Assembly (NCBI GenBank): GCA_022828595.1 | Contig: JAKGHH010000006.1 | Span: 13,140,499 to 13,204,498, forward strand | DNA from: Nelumbo lutea | Taxonomy: Eukaryota; Streptophyta; Magnoliopsida; Proteales; Nelumbonaceae | Length of the DNA stretch: 64,000 nt | Direction: 5' to 3' | Shown: positions 1 through 10,915 of the stretch, piece by piece | How positions within the stretch are numbered: position 1 is the stretch's first letter | How the letters are laid out: each line of letters opens with the position of its first letter | Program-made: the position numbers and the translations under genes | Notes under the pieces: model-generated | What the model was told of the DNA's origin: nothing | Seen by the model: only the letters and a program-made list of their open reading frames with translations | Database searches by the model: none

Positions 1-315
1 ACCTCTAACCTGTGAACCTCTCTCCCTTTTCCAGTTCTACGCTCTGTCTGGTTCTCTGAACATTGCTAAAAGGATAATTCAACTGAAAAGTAATATGCTT
101 TTTGAACTGTGAGAACATTGCTCTGCCTCTTGCTTTCGGTTCTGCTAAATCTTCCTTTTCCCCTATTCAATAGAATATTATTTCTTTTATTTATGTCATT
201 AATGCTCCTCACAGTTGTGTTGTTTCATTTATAAAAAGCACACCAATTTGTTTTGCTGAACTAAAATGAGTCTTTGAATCATACGAACAGCTTAAAGTAC
301 ACAACAGCTGCCCAG

Positions 316-681
316 GTGAGCTAGCTGATGTGGTGAAGCAGTTGGAGCAAGCAACTGGGTCAGTGGCAGTAGGTCAGATTGGTCGATCAGTGATTCTTTA
401 CAGGCCTAGCATCTCCAAATTGAAGGCAGAGGAGAAAAAGAAACAGAATGAAAGACAAAGAGCCTTTATAAGAAGAGGATCAACATTGAGACCTACAGAG
501 CCTGTAAATGTTATTCTAAGTTCAAAAACTTGAAGTGTCTCATTAGTTTAAAAAAAAAAATCCAAGTTTATCTTTGTTACAGAGAAATTTGTACCTGAAC
601 CTTTTTCTCATTTAATTGCAGAAGAAAGAACAAGTACGGAGATTATCTGGTCATGGCCATCGTGGAAGTAGCCGGCATTGA
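316..681 (+). CDS. CRM-domain (CRS1/YhbY) protein, last two coding exons, first copy
   Basis: Two exons are visible: 316-503 (after an AG acceptor at 314-315, ending at a GTAAAT donor) and 622-681 (after TTGCAG, ending in TGA at 679-681). Both junctions around the 504-621 intron are phase 0, so the frame is kept. The first exon encodes the second half of a CRM domain, with the typical helix followed by GQIGRSVILYRP and then a lysine/glutamate-rich tail. The second exon adds a basic end (KKEQVRRLSGHGHRGSSRH). CRM proteins bind RNA, and most characterised plant members promote group II intron splicing or ribosome maturation in chloroplasts or mitochondria. The N-terminal part, including any transit peptide, lies before the window, so the subfamily and the organelle cannot be decided. 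The same exons recur at 32671-33036. Confidence 0.8.
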
Positions 682-2141
682 ATTCTTGATACTGTTTCTG
701 TCGCATAATCTGGAGCTGATCGATGCTGCCAATATGGTAAAAAGAAGAAAGAAAAAAGAAAACATAATAGAATTGTAATATTATTCTTGGGTCTTCTGGA
801 AACAAAAATCTACTTGTCAAGGGAACACACATTTGGTCAAGTGGGTCTTGGCTCATTGGTGGTGAATTCAGTTTAGGAGTTGGAAAGCAATGGGGATAGG
901 TGCTAAGCATGATTCAATGATGTCTCGGTTATTTATTTATGACTTGGCTTGGGCTAGTGTTAATGATGATATAGGACTGTTTTTGTCACTATTCCTCCTC
1001 CCTTTTCATTCTTTCTTTTTTGTTGCAATGTAAAAAAAAGTGAATAACAAGAGACACGAGAGATACAAGAAACACAACAAATAAGAGACCCAAAGAACAC
1101 CCTGCCCAAGTGCCCATTGCAGCATTGCTCCCTTCCGCCAAAATTGCCAACCATTTTGGTGGATAGCAATGTGGTTTGCAGTTGCAGCATTGCCCAAGTT
1201 CCCATCGCTACAGCAAGGCTTTCAACATTTCCTATCCCAGGGTATGCTAAACAACGCTTGTCATCTTTCATTAGGCTCAGTTTGTAAGGAGTATAAATAC
1301 AAATTTGTAGAGTGCAAAACCTTATATTTTGTATTATTTTGTATGTATTTATATAGTACATATTTGTATTTGTATTCCTTTCAAATTGAACGTTTTGCCT
1401 TCTACATATTTGTATTTGCACTCTTTTCAAATGGATCTTTAAAACAAAATGCCCTTTAGAATGAAGCACGACTATCCAAACCATCGTTGATCAAAAAAGA
1501 AACCATCGCTTACTACCACTTTCAGATGATCTCCAAAATGACGCACCGACACCATTGGGGGTGAGTTGTTTTTCTTATTGCGGGTTCTAAAAACAAATCA
1601 AAACTTTGTTATTTGAAAACAGATTGTTTCTTAAAATTAAAATACAAAAAATATGTTCTTGGTTGTGTGTGTTTTTGTTTTCAAAACTGAAAGAAAAAAC
1701 ATATTCCATAAATTATATAATTTTTATACTACAAAATTTGTTTTTGTTTTAAAAATCAATATTTTATTGGTTCCAAAAACATGTCTCATTTTTTAAACAA
1801 AACCAAAATAAAAAAAAGTTTAAGAACATACTTCCATTTTTTTTGTTTTGTTATGATTCCAAATGAAAAAAAAAATTCTTGTGGAACGCCCTCTTAATTG
1901 TTAAAGCTTAAAGCTTAAGCCATTTGAGGAGAGCAAGCATCAAAAGACCCAACTGCTGCCAAAAAGACACCTTTGTGAAATCTAACGACGTCTGAAAGTA
2001 GCTTTCCCATTACCTTGAAACTATCAGTATCATCTACATTCTTCACCTTTCTATATTTCATCGATTGCTAGTCTCAAAAAAGTTTTACATCTTCATGATC
2101 GTGGCTCTTCCACCTCCAGAAATGGCAGTGTTAAAGTCAAA
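682..2141. other. 3' flank of the CRM gene, no further gene seen
   Basis: This stretch should hold the 3' UTR of the CRM gene and then AT-rich intergenic DNA. Open frames here are short, on both strands, and of low complexity. Around 1555-1900 there is a segment rich in runs of A and T whose ends (GGGGGTGAGTTG near 1556, GGAACGCCCTC near 1882) look weakly like inverted termini, so it may be another MITE. I could not find a target duplication. Confidence 0.4.
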
Positions 2142-2334
2142 GGCCATGTTTGGTTAATGCTTTACGCCTCATTCTTTTAACTTTTGCTCATTCTAGGTAA
2201 GAATGGGCAAGAATTAATAACATTATAGTGTTTGGTTACAAAATTCTTGCCATGGGTCACATTCTTCTTAGAATAAAAAATCAGCTCCATAGCACAAAAA
2301 TTAAGTAGTATGAAGCATGAAAAATAGTCATGCC

Positions 2335-2580
2335 AAAGTTTCAAAATATCGATACGCCCGATATGCCGGTATGGGCATATCGGGCAAATTGATACTCCTT
2401 TTGGTGGTTTTTTTTATTTTTTATTTTCGCCAACAGGTTCAGGGGATCCGGTTTAGGTCTTCGCCACACCCTGAACAGGTCAAACCACCGATACACCCAC
2501 TGTAGGGCGTATCGGTGGGGTGCTGGAATGATACATATTGGCTGGTATGGGCCGATACGTGTCAATACTTTGAACATTGA
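2335..2580. mobile_element. MITE, 246 bp, flanked by TCATGCC
   Basis: The 7-bp direct repeat TCATGCC occurs at 2328-2334 and 2581-2587. The interior begins AAAGTTTCAAAATATCGATAC and ends with its imperfect inverse (GTCAATACTTTGAACATTGA). The interior is rich in GATACG/CGTATC words. No coding capacity is seen. TIR length and target-site size fit a Mutator- or hAT-derived MITE; the superfamily is not settled. Confidence 0.55.
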
Positions 2581-2644
2581 TCATGCCCCATCTTGCTCAT
2601 TTTCATTCTTTGAGAAAACTCTGCCTACAAAACTGTTGTCATAG

Positions 2645-2880
2645 ATGTTTACTTTTGCGAAAGCACTTCTATGAAATAATTTTTACAAAATCACTTTTAC
2701 AAAAGTACTTTTATAAAAGTAAATTTATGAAAAGTACTTTTGCGAAAGAAAGTCACTTTTACAAAAGCACTTTTATAAAAGTACCTTTACATTAAAGCAC
2801 TTTTATAAAAGTACTTGTATATTAAAGCACTTTTATAGTAGTACTTTTATGAAAGAACTTTTACAAAAGTATTTTTACAA
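2645..2880. repeat. Array of near-palindromic AGTACTTTTATAAAAGTACT units
   Basis: About ten degenerate units built on ACTTTTATAAAAGT alternate with ACTTTTACAAAAGT and ACTTTTGCGAAAG. The core AGTACTTTTATAAAAGTACT is its own reverse complement, so the array can fold into hairpins on either strand. No gene overlaps it. Confidence 0.7.
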
Positions 2881-2943
2881 AACATCTATGCCAATAGGTA
2901 AACATTGACTGACGGCTATCCACTAGTAAACATTTTATGCCAA

Positions 2944-3248
2944 CTAATGTTTTAGAAAATGACCCAAAACCGGAACTATTTTGGCCACTAGTTTCTAGGT
3001 CGACGGTTCGATCATCCGGTTCAAACGGATGATCCGTTCTAACAAAAAATTTAAAAAATAAAAAATAGCCAAAAACCGTTGAACGGGTTGAACAAGTCAA
3101 CGATTTGATCGCCCGAGTCAATGGGTCATTAACCAATTCAGCAATTTTGGCCAAGGACCAAGTTTGGAGTAAAATGGAACCAGTTGCCTAGACGGTTCCC
3201 AAGCCAAACGGTCCGACCATTTGGGTCAATGGTAGTTCGAAAACCATG
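2944..3248. mobile_element. MITE, about 305 bp, with CCGGTTCAAACGG core
   Basis: ATGCCAA lies on both sides (2937-2943 and 3249-3255). The ends CTAATGTTTTAGAAAA and CGAAAACCATG form a weak inverted pair. The body carries the words GGTTCGATCATCCGGTTCAA and GAACGGGTTGAAC that also build the array at 8436-9520 and the element at 9670-10330, so these belong to one family. Confidence 0.5.
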
Positions 3249-3449
3249 ATGCCAAGGCTGGTGATTTATGAATACCAACACATTTTTTTTAAGAATGAAA
3301 ATGAACAACACTTGTTAGAAAAGAATTCATGTTTAGGAAAAAAGTGTTTGGTTCATAGCAATATTTTCTCATTCTAACTATTTTTATCCATTCTTATCCA
3401 TTTTAAAATTTCATCTTGAGTAAGAATGAGAATTGAATCAAACATGGCC

Positions 3450-4195
3450 AAAGTTGATGGAGCCAGTAAGGAAAGACTCGTAGGGGTGTTGTGATTAGAG
3501 ATTCCTTGGGGAACCATTGTTTGATTAATGGCCAAAGAGAGTATTCTTCTTCCATGGGCCATGGTTTGATTAATGGTTCAACAGTTCAACTCTCTCTCTC
3601 TTATGTAAACTTTAAATCTTTCACCCTAGAAAAAAATAGTGGAATAAACCATAAATTAATCTAAGTCAACGTACAATAATGCATTTTGAATTTCAAATTA
3701 TTGTAAGCTAGAATATATTTTTCTAGGAAAAAATAATGTATTTAAAATTCATATTACTTTTTATTATTTATGATGTTTATTATTTATTTTTTTACTACTT
3801 ACAAAGTTATTTTTTACTATTTATGGATTCGTTGACATGAGTCCAAACCCAAACATTATTTTTGAGTGACTTATTTATCTATGTTTGACTTTTTGTTAAT
3901 TAATTTAATAATTTAATTTTTGAGTGACTTATTTATCTATGGTCTATCCATACTGGATTTATATTGGATTGAGCCAAATTGAACCAATATCTAGTGCCTT
4001 GATAGAAGATAAGAATACATGTGTCAATGGCCCAGTTCTCGGTTGGAACCAATCTATATTAAAACCAATTTGAACAGATTGGATGGTCCAGACATTGAAT
4101 TGGACTGGTCCGAAATGGTCCAAAGTATTCATCGAATTGGATTGGACCTAGTCCATCTATAATGGACTCATATTGGAATGGATCGAACAATTCTT
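3450..4195. repeat. AT-rich spacer with a duplicated 26-bp segment
   Basis: ATTTTTGAGTGACTTATTTA followed by TCTATG occurs at about 3857-3882 and again at about 3917-3942, a spacing of about 60 bp. No coding region is seen in this stretch. Confidence 0.5.
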
Positions 4196-4324
4196 GTCCA
4201 TATTTATAGTTGGGCAAAAGTTAGGTTTTGGTTGGAAAATTTAGGTTTGTCATTAATTTGGTTTAGGCTAAGGTCCATATTTACAATTGGGCACAAGTTA
4301 AGTTTTGGTTGGCAAATTTAGGTT
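4196..4324. repeat. Imperfect tandem duplication, about 75-bp period
   Basis: GTCCATATTTATAGTTGGGC, AAAAGTTAGGTTTTGGTTGG and AAAATTTAGGTT are repeated about 75 bases later with a few changes (ACAATTGGGCACAAGTTAAG). The two units are diverged, so the duplication is not recent. Confidence 0.5.
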
Positions 4325-4355
4325 CCACATTTAGAGTTAGTTATGTATTGGCCCT

Positions 4356-4710
4356 AGGGGTGTAAACAGATCGAATTCGAATCAAATCAAGCAATATTCA
4401 AATTCGAACCCAATTAGAAAATTTGATATTCGAATTTGATTCAATATCTGATGGATATTGAAAATTTATATTTGAATTTGATTCAAATTCTACCAATTAA
4501 TTATTTTAGGTAATTAATAAATATATAAAATAAATATTTTATTTATATAAAGTATAAAAATTTTAATTATTTCATATATTATATATAAGAATTAAATAAT
4601 TAGTCAAATTCGGATATTTATTTAATCGAATCAAATCATATCCGAATTCGATTCGATTATGTTGAATCTCGAATTTGAAATCGGATTTTCGAATAACGTT
4701 GACACCCTAA
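4356..4710. mobile_element. hAT-like MITE, 355 bp
   Basis: The termini AGGGGTGTAAAC (start) and GTTGACACCCTAA (end) are inverted copies of the AGGGGTGT type common in hAT elements. An 8-bp flank, TTGGCCCT at 4348-4355 and TTAGCCCT at 4711-4718, matches at 7 of 8 positions, the right size for hAT. The interior is AT-rich with repeated GAATTCGAATC words and no coding frame. The second copy is at 36710-37064. Confidence 0.65.
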
Positions 4711-4778
4711 TTAGCCCTTAACCTAATGCAATCCATTTAATTTATTGAGAGAAAAAGAGGGTTGAGAGAGAGAGTGAG

Positions 4779-4806
4779 AGAAGAAGAAGAAGAAGAAGAA
4801 GAAGAG
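4779..4806. repeat. (AAG)n microsatellite
   Basis: About eight AAG units. The duplicate at about 37134-37164 has nine, the expected kind of difference between alleles. Confidence 0.85.
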
Positions 4807-5443
4807 AGTTTTAAGAATGATCTTATTGAAGATAGTAATGATTGACTTTATTTGAGACAATTGGGACTCAAGAGAGTTTTTATTTTGAATTTTTATATTT
4901 TTTATCGTTTAATTTAAAAATAAATAACCACATGTGTGAGAAATGAGAGGAGGAGGTTCATGTGACTTTGTTCAAAAATGTATTTCTTTAAGAGAAAATA
5001 TAGTAGCAATGATTCACCAAAGTTTTTATATATTTTCAATTCTTTACATATAAAATAGTAGAAAAAATAATTTTCTTTACTTTTTTAGTTACCAAGCTTT
5101 GAATTTATTCCTTTTTATATAGCTTAAATATTATGAGTACATAAAATGGTGGCTTATGGTATGTTCTTTGGCTAGTTGTAGTAGAGACTTGAGATCAAAT
5201 CTTGCTGCCATCACTAAGGCTAGGGGATTGGGTGGCCCTAAGTGCTTTTATACTACATTTTTTATTGAACCTGAACAATCCATGAAAAAATCTACATTGA
5301 ATTAATAAAAGAAAAAAGAAAAGCCTGATAACCCATGGAATGGAGCAATGGTTTTTTTAGACTTTTGTGGGAAAAGAAGAACTGGTTCACCCCATTTAGT
5401 TTGAGTCTAAGCTAAGGTTCATATTTAGAATTGGACCTTAAGG
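4807..5443. other. AT-rich stretch, no gene recognised
   Basis: No long frame, no domain and no clear inverted termini are seen here. Confidence 0.4.
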
Positions 5444-5483
5444 GGTGTGTGTGCATGTGTGTGTGTGTGAGAGAGAGAGAGAG
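5444..5483. repeat. (GT)n(GA)n microsatellite
   Basis: An interrupted GT run is followed directly by about nine GA units. Confidence 0.8.
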
Positions 5484-5839
5484 TTTTAATTTTGAATACC
5501 CATAAGAGTTTTAATTTTGACTTGTTATATTTTTAATGATTTAATTTAACTTAAAAATAAATATGCACATGTATGTGTGAGAAATGAGAAGAGGAGGTAC
5601 ATGAGAGCTCTATGGTGAGAGGACCCCTCACATCTCCTCTTTCCTCTTTCTATATATATGGATAATGGGCGGGGACAGCATTGACGCACCATGCACTTGA
5701 GGTCCACCATTCATGCTCATCCCATTTATTTTGTCCTAATGTCCTTGTTTCCCACCATTACCAAGAAACCATTTATATTGATTTCCTTGGTTGTAGAATT
5801 TGGAGTCGTTCCTCATAGTGTCTCACACCAACTTCACAA

Positions 5840-5960
5840 TGCTTTCAGCCGTATATTGAGAGCATCTCCCATATTTGATTTTATCATTCATGGGAAGATG
5901 TTCCCAATGCATGGCTGCATATCCTATAAGGTTGGTGTGAGGCACATTTTGTGAGGAACA
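5840..5960. repeat. Segment similar to DNA upstream of squalene synthase
   Basis: ATCTCCCATATTTGATTTTA, TCATTCATGGGAAGATGTTC and CCAATGCA align with 61596-61650 (ATCTCCCGTACATGATTTTG, TTATTCATGAGAAGATATTC, TCAATGCA) at roughly four of five positions. A small open frame (5691-5954, 87 codons) covers this area but has no recognisable domain. The shared stretch is best read as a dispersed repeat. Confidence 0.45.
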
Positions 5961-6304
5961 AATACGTATTCATTTTGTAAGCGTAAATAGAGTGATGAGA
6001 GGGGGAGGAATGTTAATGTTTTTTATTTTATTTTTATTTTTTACATTGTGATCCAAAACAAGTTTCAGCATAATATAATAAAGATATGTCTAGTAAGCAG
6101 ATATTCAAGATGTCAATTTAATGATCATTCTATATATGGCGTAAGAATCAAGGGGACCGATTTTTTTTCTTTTTATTTTGCATCAATGGGGTGGATCATT
6201 TGGGTGTCCCACCCCATAAGTCGTTATTATATTAACATGTATTTTATGTATTTAATTATTGGGTCACGAGTTGGCATGCAAGCATCAAAATGTGACAAAG
6301 TTTA

Positions 6305-6572
6305 GGACCAGGTTGGTTACAATGCAATTTTATTTGTATTAGTACAAATGCATGGAAGTGCAAATGAAAAAAAAAATGTAAATTTTTATTTAATTTTGTT
6401 TTGTGCTTTACTTTATTCTGCTTCATGTCATAATTTACTTCATTTGTACTGAAACCAAATAAAATAAGTTAAAAATTGAAACAAAAATATCTCAGAATTT
6501 ATACTCAAATCACTTGCACTGCCATAGTTTTGCAACAGTATAAATTTATTTGCATTGCTACCAAACACAGCC
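6305..6572. mobile_element. Tourist-like MITE, 268 bp, TTA target site
   Basis: TTA flanks the element at 6302-6304 and 6573-6575. The left end GGACCAGGTTGGTTACAATG and the reverse complement of the right end (GGCTGTGTTTGGTAGCAATG) match well and continue into ATTT-rich arms, typical for PIF/Harbinger Tourist MITEs. No coding capacity. Second copy at 38662-38929. Confidence 0.7.
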
Positions 6573-6575
6573 TTA

Positions 6576-7678
6576 GGTTATGATGAATGCCTTAGATTAA
6601 TTGTCACGCCATAGGATATTTCTTAGTGTTATCATATTTTTTCTTTGTTAGTTTTATTTATTCTATTTCTATTAATACTAGTTGGGACCCATGCAATGCA
6701 CAAGTTTTGATAAGCGTAATTGAAGCACAAGGAATTCTATATTATTCTCAATTGAGCCAAATTAGTCCAATTCAAGCATTATTTTTTGTTTTATATATTT
6801 GGAATTTAGACAGTACCAAAATCCAAGTTGTATACCTAGTGAGAATGCCTAATCTTGTAATACTTTTTATTAAATTTAAACGGAATTTAAATAGATAATA
6901 GATTTAAAATTAATACAAAAAATAGCTAGATTGACTTATGAGACTTAGTTTAGTTTTTTTTAGGAAGCTAGGACACGGCTGATTAACTTGAGCTTGAGTA
7001 TTAATGTAACAATCAAGCCTAATGCACCTATATCACCCTGCAAATCATTGTTTGTTTGAGAGAAGAAACAAATGAGAAAAGTTGGGAGCTATTGATGATA
7101 AAGAAAAAATAATATGGTATGAAAGCTGGCAAGGTAGATAGATATACTATTCATGCATCTAGATGATGATAATCTTAGGGGACATTTTGGCAAGTCTTTT
7201 CATGTGGTGTTTCGGGCTGTTCAAAGCTTGGAAGATCAAAGTTTGGTTTTTCTTTGTTTGGCAATGAAAGATTGGAAGATGGAAAGACCTATGTCCTAAA
7301 AAGTTAATGAAAGCCCAAAGTGGCAAAAAATTTAGAAGTTTCAAACAAAGCTTCTCCTATCTTTTTGTGCCTAAAATCTTTTATTAATAGCCTGATAGAC
7401 CATGACAGATTAGGATGCTTACCATGCTGTCTATATCTTTAAAGGCACGACCCCAAAAGCTCATTATGTCTTTTGGCCATTTGAGATATTGGAAGGTCTT
7501 CCTAAAAAGACATGCAAACAACACCTTAATAATCTTCTATATATGTTGCTATTCCATAATCCATATGTTGGGTAGGTCTAATAGGGCCAACCTTCAATTA
7601 GGTTGTTGGTTTTTTTTTTCATTGAAAACTCTTAGTGATAAACATCTTTAGGTGGTTCTAGTCATACCCTTAATTTGT
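6576..7678. other. AT-rich intergenic DNA, no gene recognised
   Basis: Open frames up to 90 codons occur on both strands (for example 6626-6898) but none shows a domain or biased composition. I regard them as chance frames. Confidence 0.4.
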
Positions 7679-7684
7679 CCCACC

Positions 7685-7723
7685 AATAACATCATTATCA
7701 TCATTATCATCATCATCATCATC
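7685..7723. repeat. (CAT)n microsatellite
   Basis: Imperfect ATC/ATT triplets. On the minus strand they read as a run of methionines, which explains the spurious frame here. Confidence 0.75.
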
Positions 7724-7768
7724 CAAGTCTTATCCCAATTATTTAGTGGCGCTTGAATCATCTCATAT

Positions 7769-7772
<4 letters not shown>

Positions 7773-7828
<56 letters not shown>
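7773..7828. repeat. (AC)15(AT)13 compound microsatellite
   Basis: Fifteen AC units are followed directly by thirteen AT units. The duplicate at 40130-40185 reads (AC)16(AT)12, the same total length, as if one base at the boundary had changed. Confidence 0.9.
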
Positions 7829-7833
<5 letters not shown>

Positions 7834-7889
7834 GGATGCTCTCTGCTTCCAAGAAATGGAATCTACTCGTGCGAGTAGATCCCACATGA

Positions 7890-8430
7890 GAGTAATTATT
7901 ACAGTAATTTAATGATTACTGATTATTACAGTAGTTTATAAATATATGATTAGTGGTTATAATTAATAATTATTGTTATTAAAAAATACTGTTAATAAAT
8001 TTAGTAACCTGATTTTAATAATTACTGATTATTACAATAATTTAATAAATATATAATTAGTAATTATAATTATTAATTATTGTTATTATAAATATTATTA
8101 ATAAATAGATATTTACTTTTGTTTTACTATAAATTAAAATTATAAATACTATTACTAAATTTAGTAGTTATTGTTATATTAAAAATGTTATTAAAAGTAT
8201 TGCTATTGATTATTTAGTAAAATATTATAATTACTGACTATTACTGATAAATACTATCAATTTATTTTAATTTTGGTAATTATTTAATTTAATGAATATT
8301 GTTAATAAATCCTATTCATAAATTTATTAATTACTATCATATTAAAAATAACTAAATAATATTATTAAAACTATCATTAATGATTATTTAATTAAATAGT
8401 ATAATTACTTTCTATTATTGATAAATGTTG
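7890..8430. repeat. Very AT-rich degenerate repeat
   Basis: The words AATTACTGATTATTACAGTA, TAATAAAT and GTTATTA recur with variation across the whole stretch. It is low-complexity DNA without a gene. Confidence 0.6.
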
Positions 8431-8435
8431 TTAAT

Positions 8436-9520
8436 AATGTTCTGAGAACCGATGGTTCGACCGTCCGATTCAAACGGATGGCCTGTTTTGACAACAAAAA
8501 TTACAAGCAAAAAATTATGGAACCGTTCTGATCACTGGTTTTCAGGTTGATGTTTTGATCATCCGGTTTGAACGGACACTCCATTCTAACAACAAAAATT
8601 ATAAGCAAAAAATTGAGTTTGTGGGGTCTATTAAGTAGTATGAGACGTGTTATGTCATTCGAGCATGTGACTCATACAACCCGAAAATGGAACTGTTCAG
8701 GCCACCGATTTTTGGGTCTACGATTCGACCATTCAGTTCAAATGGATGACCCATTCTGACAACAAAAAATTACGGAACCATTATGGCCACCGATTTACGG
8801 GTTGACGGTTTGGTTGTCTGATTCAAACGAACAACCCATTTTGACAACAAAAATTACAAGCAAAAAATTGAGTGTGTAAGGTTCATTGAGCAGTATCATA
8901 CATGTTATGTCATTCGAGTGTGTGACTCATACGACTCAAAAATGGAACCATTCTAGCGCCACTAGTTTTTGGGTCGATGATTCGACCATCCTGTTCAAAT
9001 AAATGGCCTATTCTGACAACAAAAATTAAAAAAATAAAAGAATGGTCAAAAACATTGAACAGGTCAACGAGTTGACAGTTTGACCACTCAGGTCAATGGG
9101 TCGTTGACCGATTGAACGGTTTTTTGCCAAGGATCGGTATTGGGGTAAAACGGAACTGGTTGCTTGGATGGTTCCCAATTAAAAAAATAAAAAAACGGAT
9201 GACCTGTTCTAACAACAAAATTTACATGCAAAAAATTGAGTGTTTGAGGTCCATTAAGCAGTACCATATGTGTCATTTGAGCGTGTGACTCATACAACCT
9301 GAAAACGGAACCATTCTGGCCACCGATTTTCGAGTCAACGGTTTGACTATTTGGTTCAAACGGATGGCCCATTCTGATAACAAAAATTAAAATAATAAAA
9401 AATGATCAAAAACCATTGAACGGGTCAATAGTTTGACCACCTTGGTCAATGAGCCATTGACCAATTTAATGATTTTTGGCCAGGGACTGGTCAACAGGTC
9501 GACGGCTTCGTTCGCAAGGC
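8436..9520. repeat. Tandem, diverged units of the CCGGTTCAAACGG repeat family
   Basis: At least four diverged units are recognisable. Each carries a GGTTCGACCATCCGGTTCAA-type word, then CTGACAACAAAAATTACAAG, AAAAAATTGAGTGTGTGAGG, a CATTCGAGCGTGTGACTCAT word, and a GGAACCATTCTGGCCACCGA word. The end resembles the end of the MITE at 2944-3248 (GGTCAATGGGTCATTGACCA type). A tandem expansion of a MITE body is the simplest reading. Second copy at about 40792-41876. Confidence 0.6.
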
Positions 9521-9669
9521 CCCTCCGCTAGTTTCTTACTATTCTACAAAAAATAAAGAATTATTTCCTATTACTTCCACTCATGTTCTTTTTGGTTTAT
9601 GTTTAACCCTTTTATCCCCTTCAACTTGTAACAACTTACTTCTTAAGGGTGCTATTGATGGCCTTTTAT

Positions 9670-10330
9670 CAAGGTTTTAAAAACTAACCCGAAAATGAAC
9701 CATTCTGGGCACCAGTTTTTGGGTTGGCGGTTCGACCATCTGAGTCAAATGGTTTGAACGGTTCGAACATCTTACCCATTAGATTGGAATATTAGGGTAT
9801 AATACGTATACTATATAAGAGAAAATAAGGTTTGAATGAGAGAGATTTGAGAAAAATGTTAGTTGAAAGAAGAAGAAGAAGAAGAAGAAGACTTGTAGGT
9901 TGCAACGGCAATAGTGATGGTGACGACGAACTACAGCAGCAACAATGGCAACAATGGTGGAAAACTAGCGGTGAAAGTAGATCTAATATTTCTCGGTCTC
10001 AGATCTCACTCTCTCTCACTGTCTTACACATCTTAGATCTCTCTCATCGTCTTGCTCATATCTCTTTCACACATCTCAAATCTCTCTCACCATCTCGCAT
10101 GAGAGAGACAAATTTGTGCAAATATGAGATTTCTCAGTTTTTAAAACATTGTCGCAAACCGTTCTTTGGGTCGAACGGTTCAATGGTCAAACCATCCAAG
10201 TTTATGGTTTGTTGACTAATTCAATGGTTTTGACCAAATACCAGGTTTGGGGTAAAACAGAATCGGTCACCTGAACAGTTTCCAGTCCAAACGGTCCAAC
10301 CGTCTAGGTCAACGACGGATTGAAAACATT
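9670..10330. mobile_element. Mutator-like MITE, 661 bp, 9-bp target duplication
   Basis: GCCTTTTAT is repeated exactly at 9661-9669 and 10331-10339, a 9-bp target duplication typical of Mutator-like elements. The ends CAAGGTTTTAAAAAC and TTGAAAACATT are a short imperfect inverted pair. The arms carry the same GGTTCGACCATCTGAGTCAA and GGTCAACGACGGATTG words as the neighbouring array. Inside are a (GAA)n run near 9867-9893 and an arginine-rich open frame (9832-10215) that is probably not a gene. This element is uninterrupted here; in the second copy it is cut at 42120. Confidence 0.65.
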
Positions 10331-10339
10331 GCCTTTTAT

Positions 10340-10915
10340 AATCTATACACATGATAAGCATCTTAGTCTACTTTCTCTCATTTTATCGCCTAATGGAACT
10401 CTTCCTAGGTTCCTTTGAATGCTTTCATTTTCCTATCTTACCTTTTCTAGTTTTTTCATTCTTCATATACATTTTTACAACACTCATTTTTTTGGAGCTT
10501 TTTTTAGGGAAAATTCCTGATTAGTACCCTATTTTGTGCCTAGTGCCAGTTTGGTCTTCAAACTTTAAAACCTGCCAATTCAATACCCAAACTTTCAAAA
10601 TGTTCCAATCCAATACCTACTATTAACTAGTCGTTAAATGGCATGTGAAAAGACACAAATGCCCTTTGGGTGTTATATAATTTTCTTTATTAACCATCCA
10701 AATGCCCTTCTCAAAACTAAAGCATTGTTTATCTTCTTCTTCCTCAAGATAATGAAAAAATGTACAATTTTGTATGGGAATGGTAATGATTTGGCTCCTA
10801 GAAAAACCAATTGACTCCCCTCAATTCCCTAACTCACAAATGTAGCAAGTATTGAAACTCTAGCGGGTTTGGGTTTGTTCACCATTTCTTTGGTTCAATC
10901 TTAATTAATTCCTAA
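10340..10915. other. Intergenic DNA with a generic dispersed repeat
   Basis: The stretch at about 10508-10670 (TTCCTGATTAGTACCCTATT, then CAAACTTTAAAACCTGCCAA) resembles a common plant repeat of 'remaining-value' type words. No gene is seen. Confidence 0.35.

Larger units (their letters stand above)
2142..3449. mobile_element. MITE-like outer element holding two other MITEs (nested)
   Basis: The ends form an inverted repeat: GGCCATGTTTGGTT at 2142 and AATCAAACATGGCC ending at 3449 (13 of 14 positions pair). The three bases AAA flank both sides (2139-2141 and 3450-3452) and may be the target duplication. Just inside, the two arms share TCATTCTTxT and AAGAATGxG words in opposite orientation. 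The terminal GGCC..GTTTGG type resembles Tourist/PIF-Harbinger MITEs, which normally duplicate TWA, so AAA is a departure. The body is expanded to 1.3 kb because two smaller elements (2335-2580, 2944-3248) and a palindromic array (2645-2880) lie inside. The second copy is at about 34496-35803. Confidence 0.55.

Noticed and set aside
960..1484. Minus-strand frame of 174 codons after the CRM gene
   Set aside because: In the second copy one missing base changes the frame, composition is hydrophobic and random, and no domain is recognised.
7648..7887. Minus-strand frame with runs of methionine and of Tyr-Ile and Cys-Val pairs
   Set aside because: Produced by (CAT)n, (AC)n and (AT)n microsatellites.
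9832..10215. 127-codon frame with an arginine run and QQQQWQQWW-type stretch, looking like a small nuclear protein
   Set aside because: It starts in a (GAA)n microsatellite and runs through the arm of a MITE with a 9-bp target duplication; the composition comes from simple repeats.
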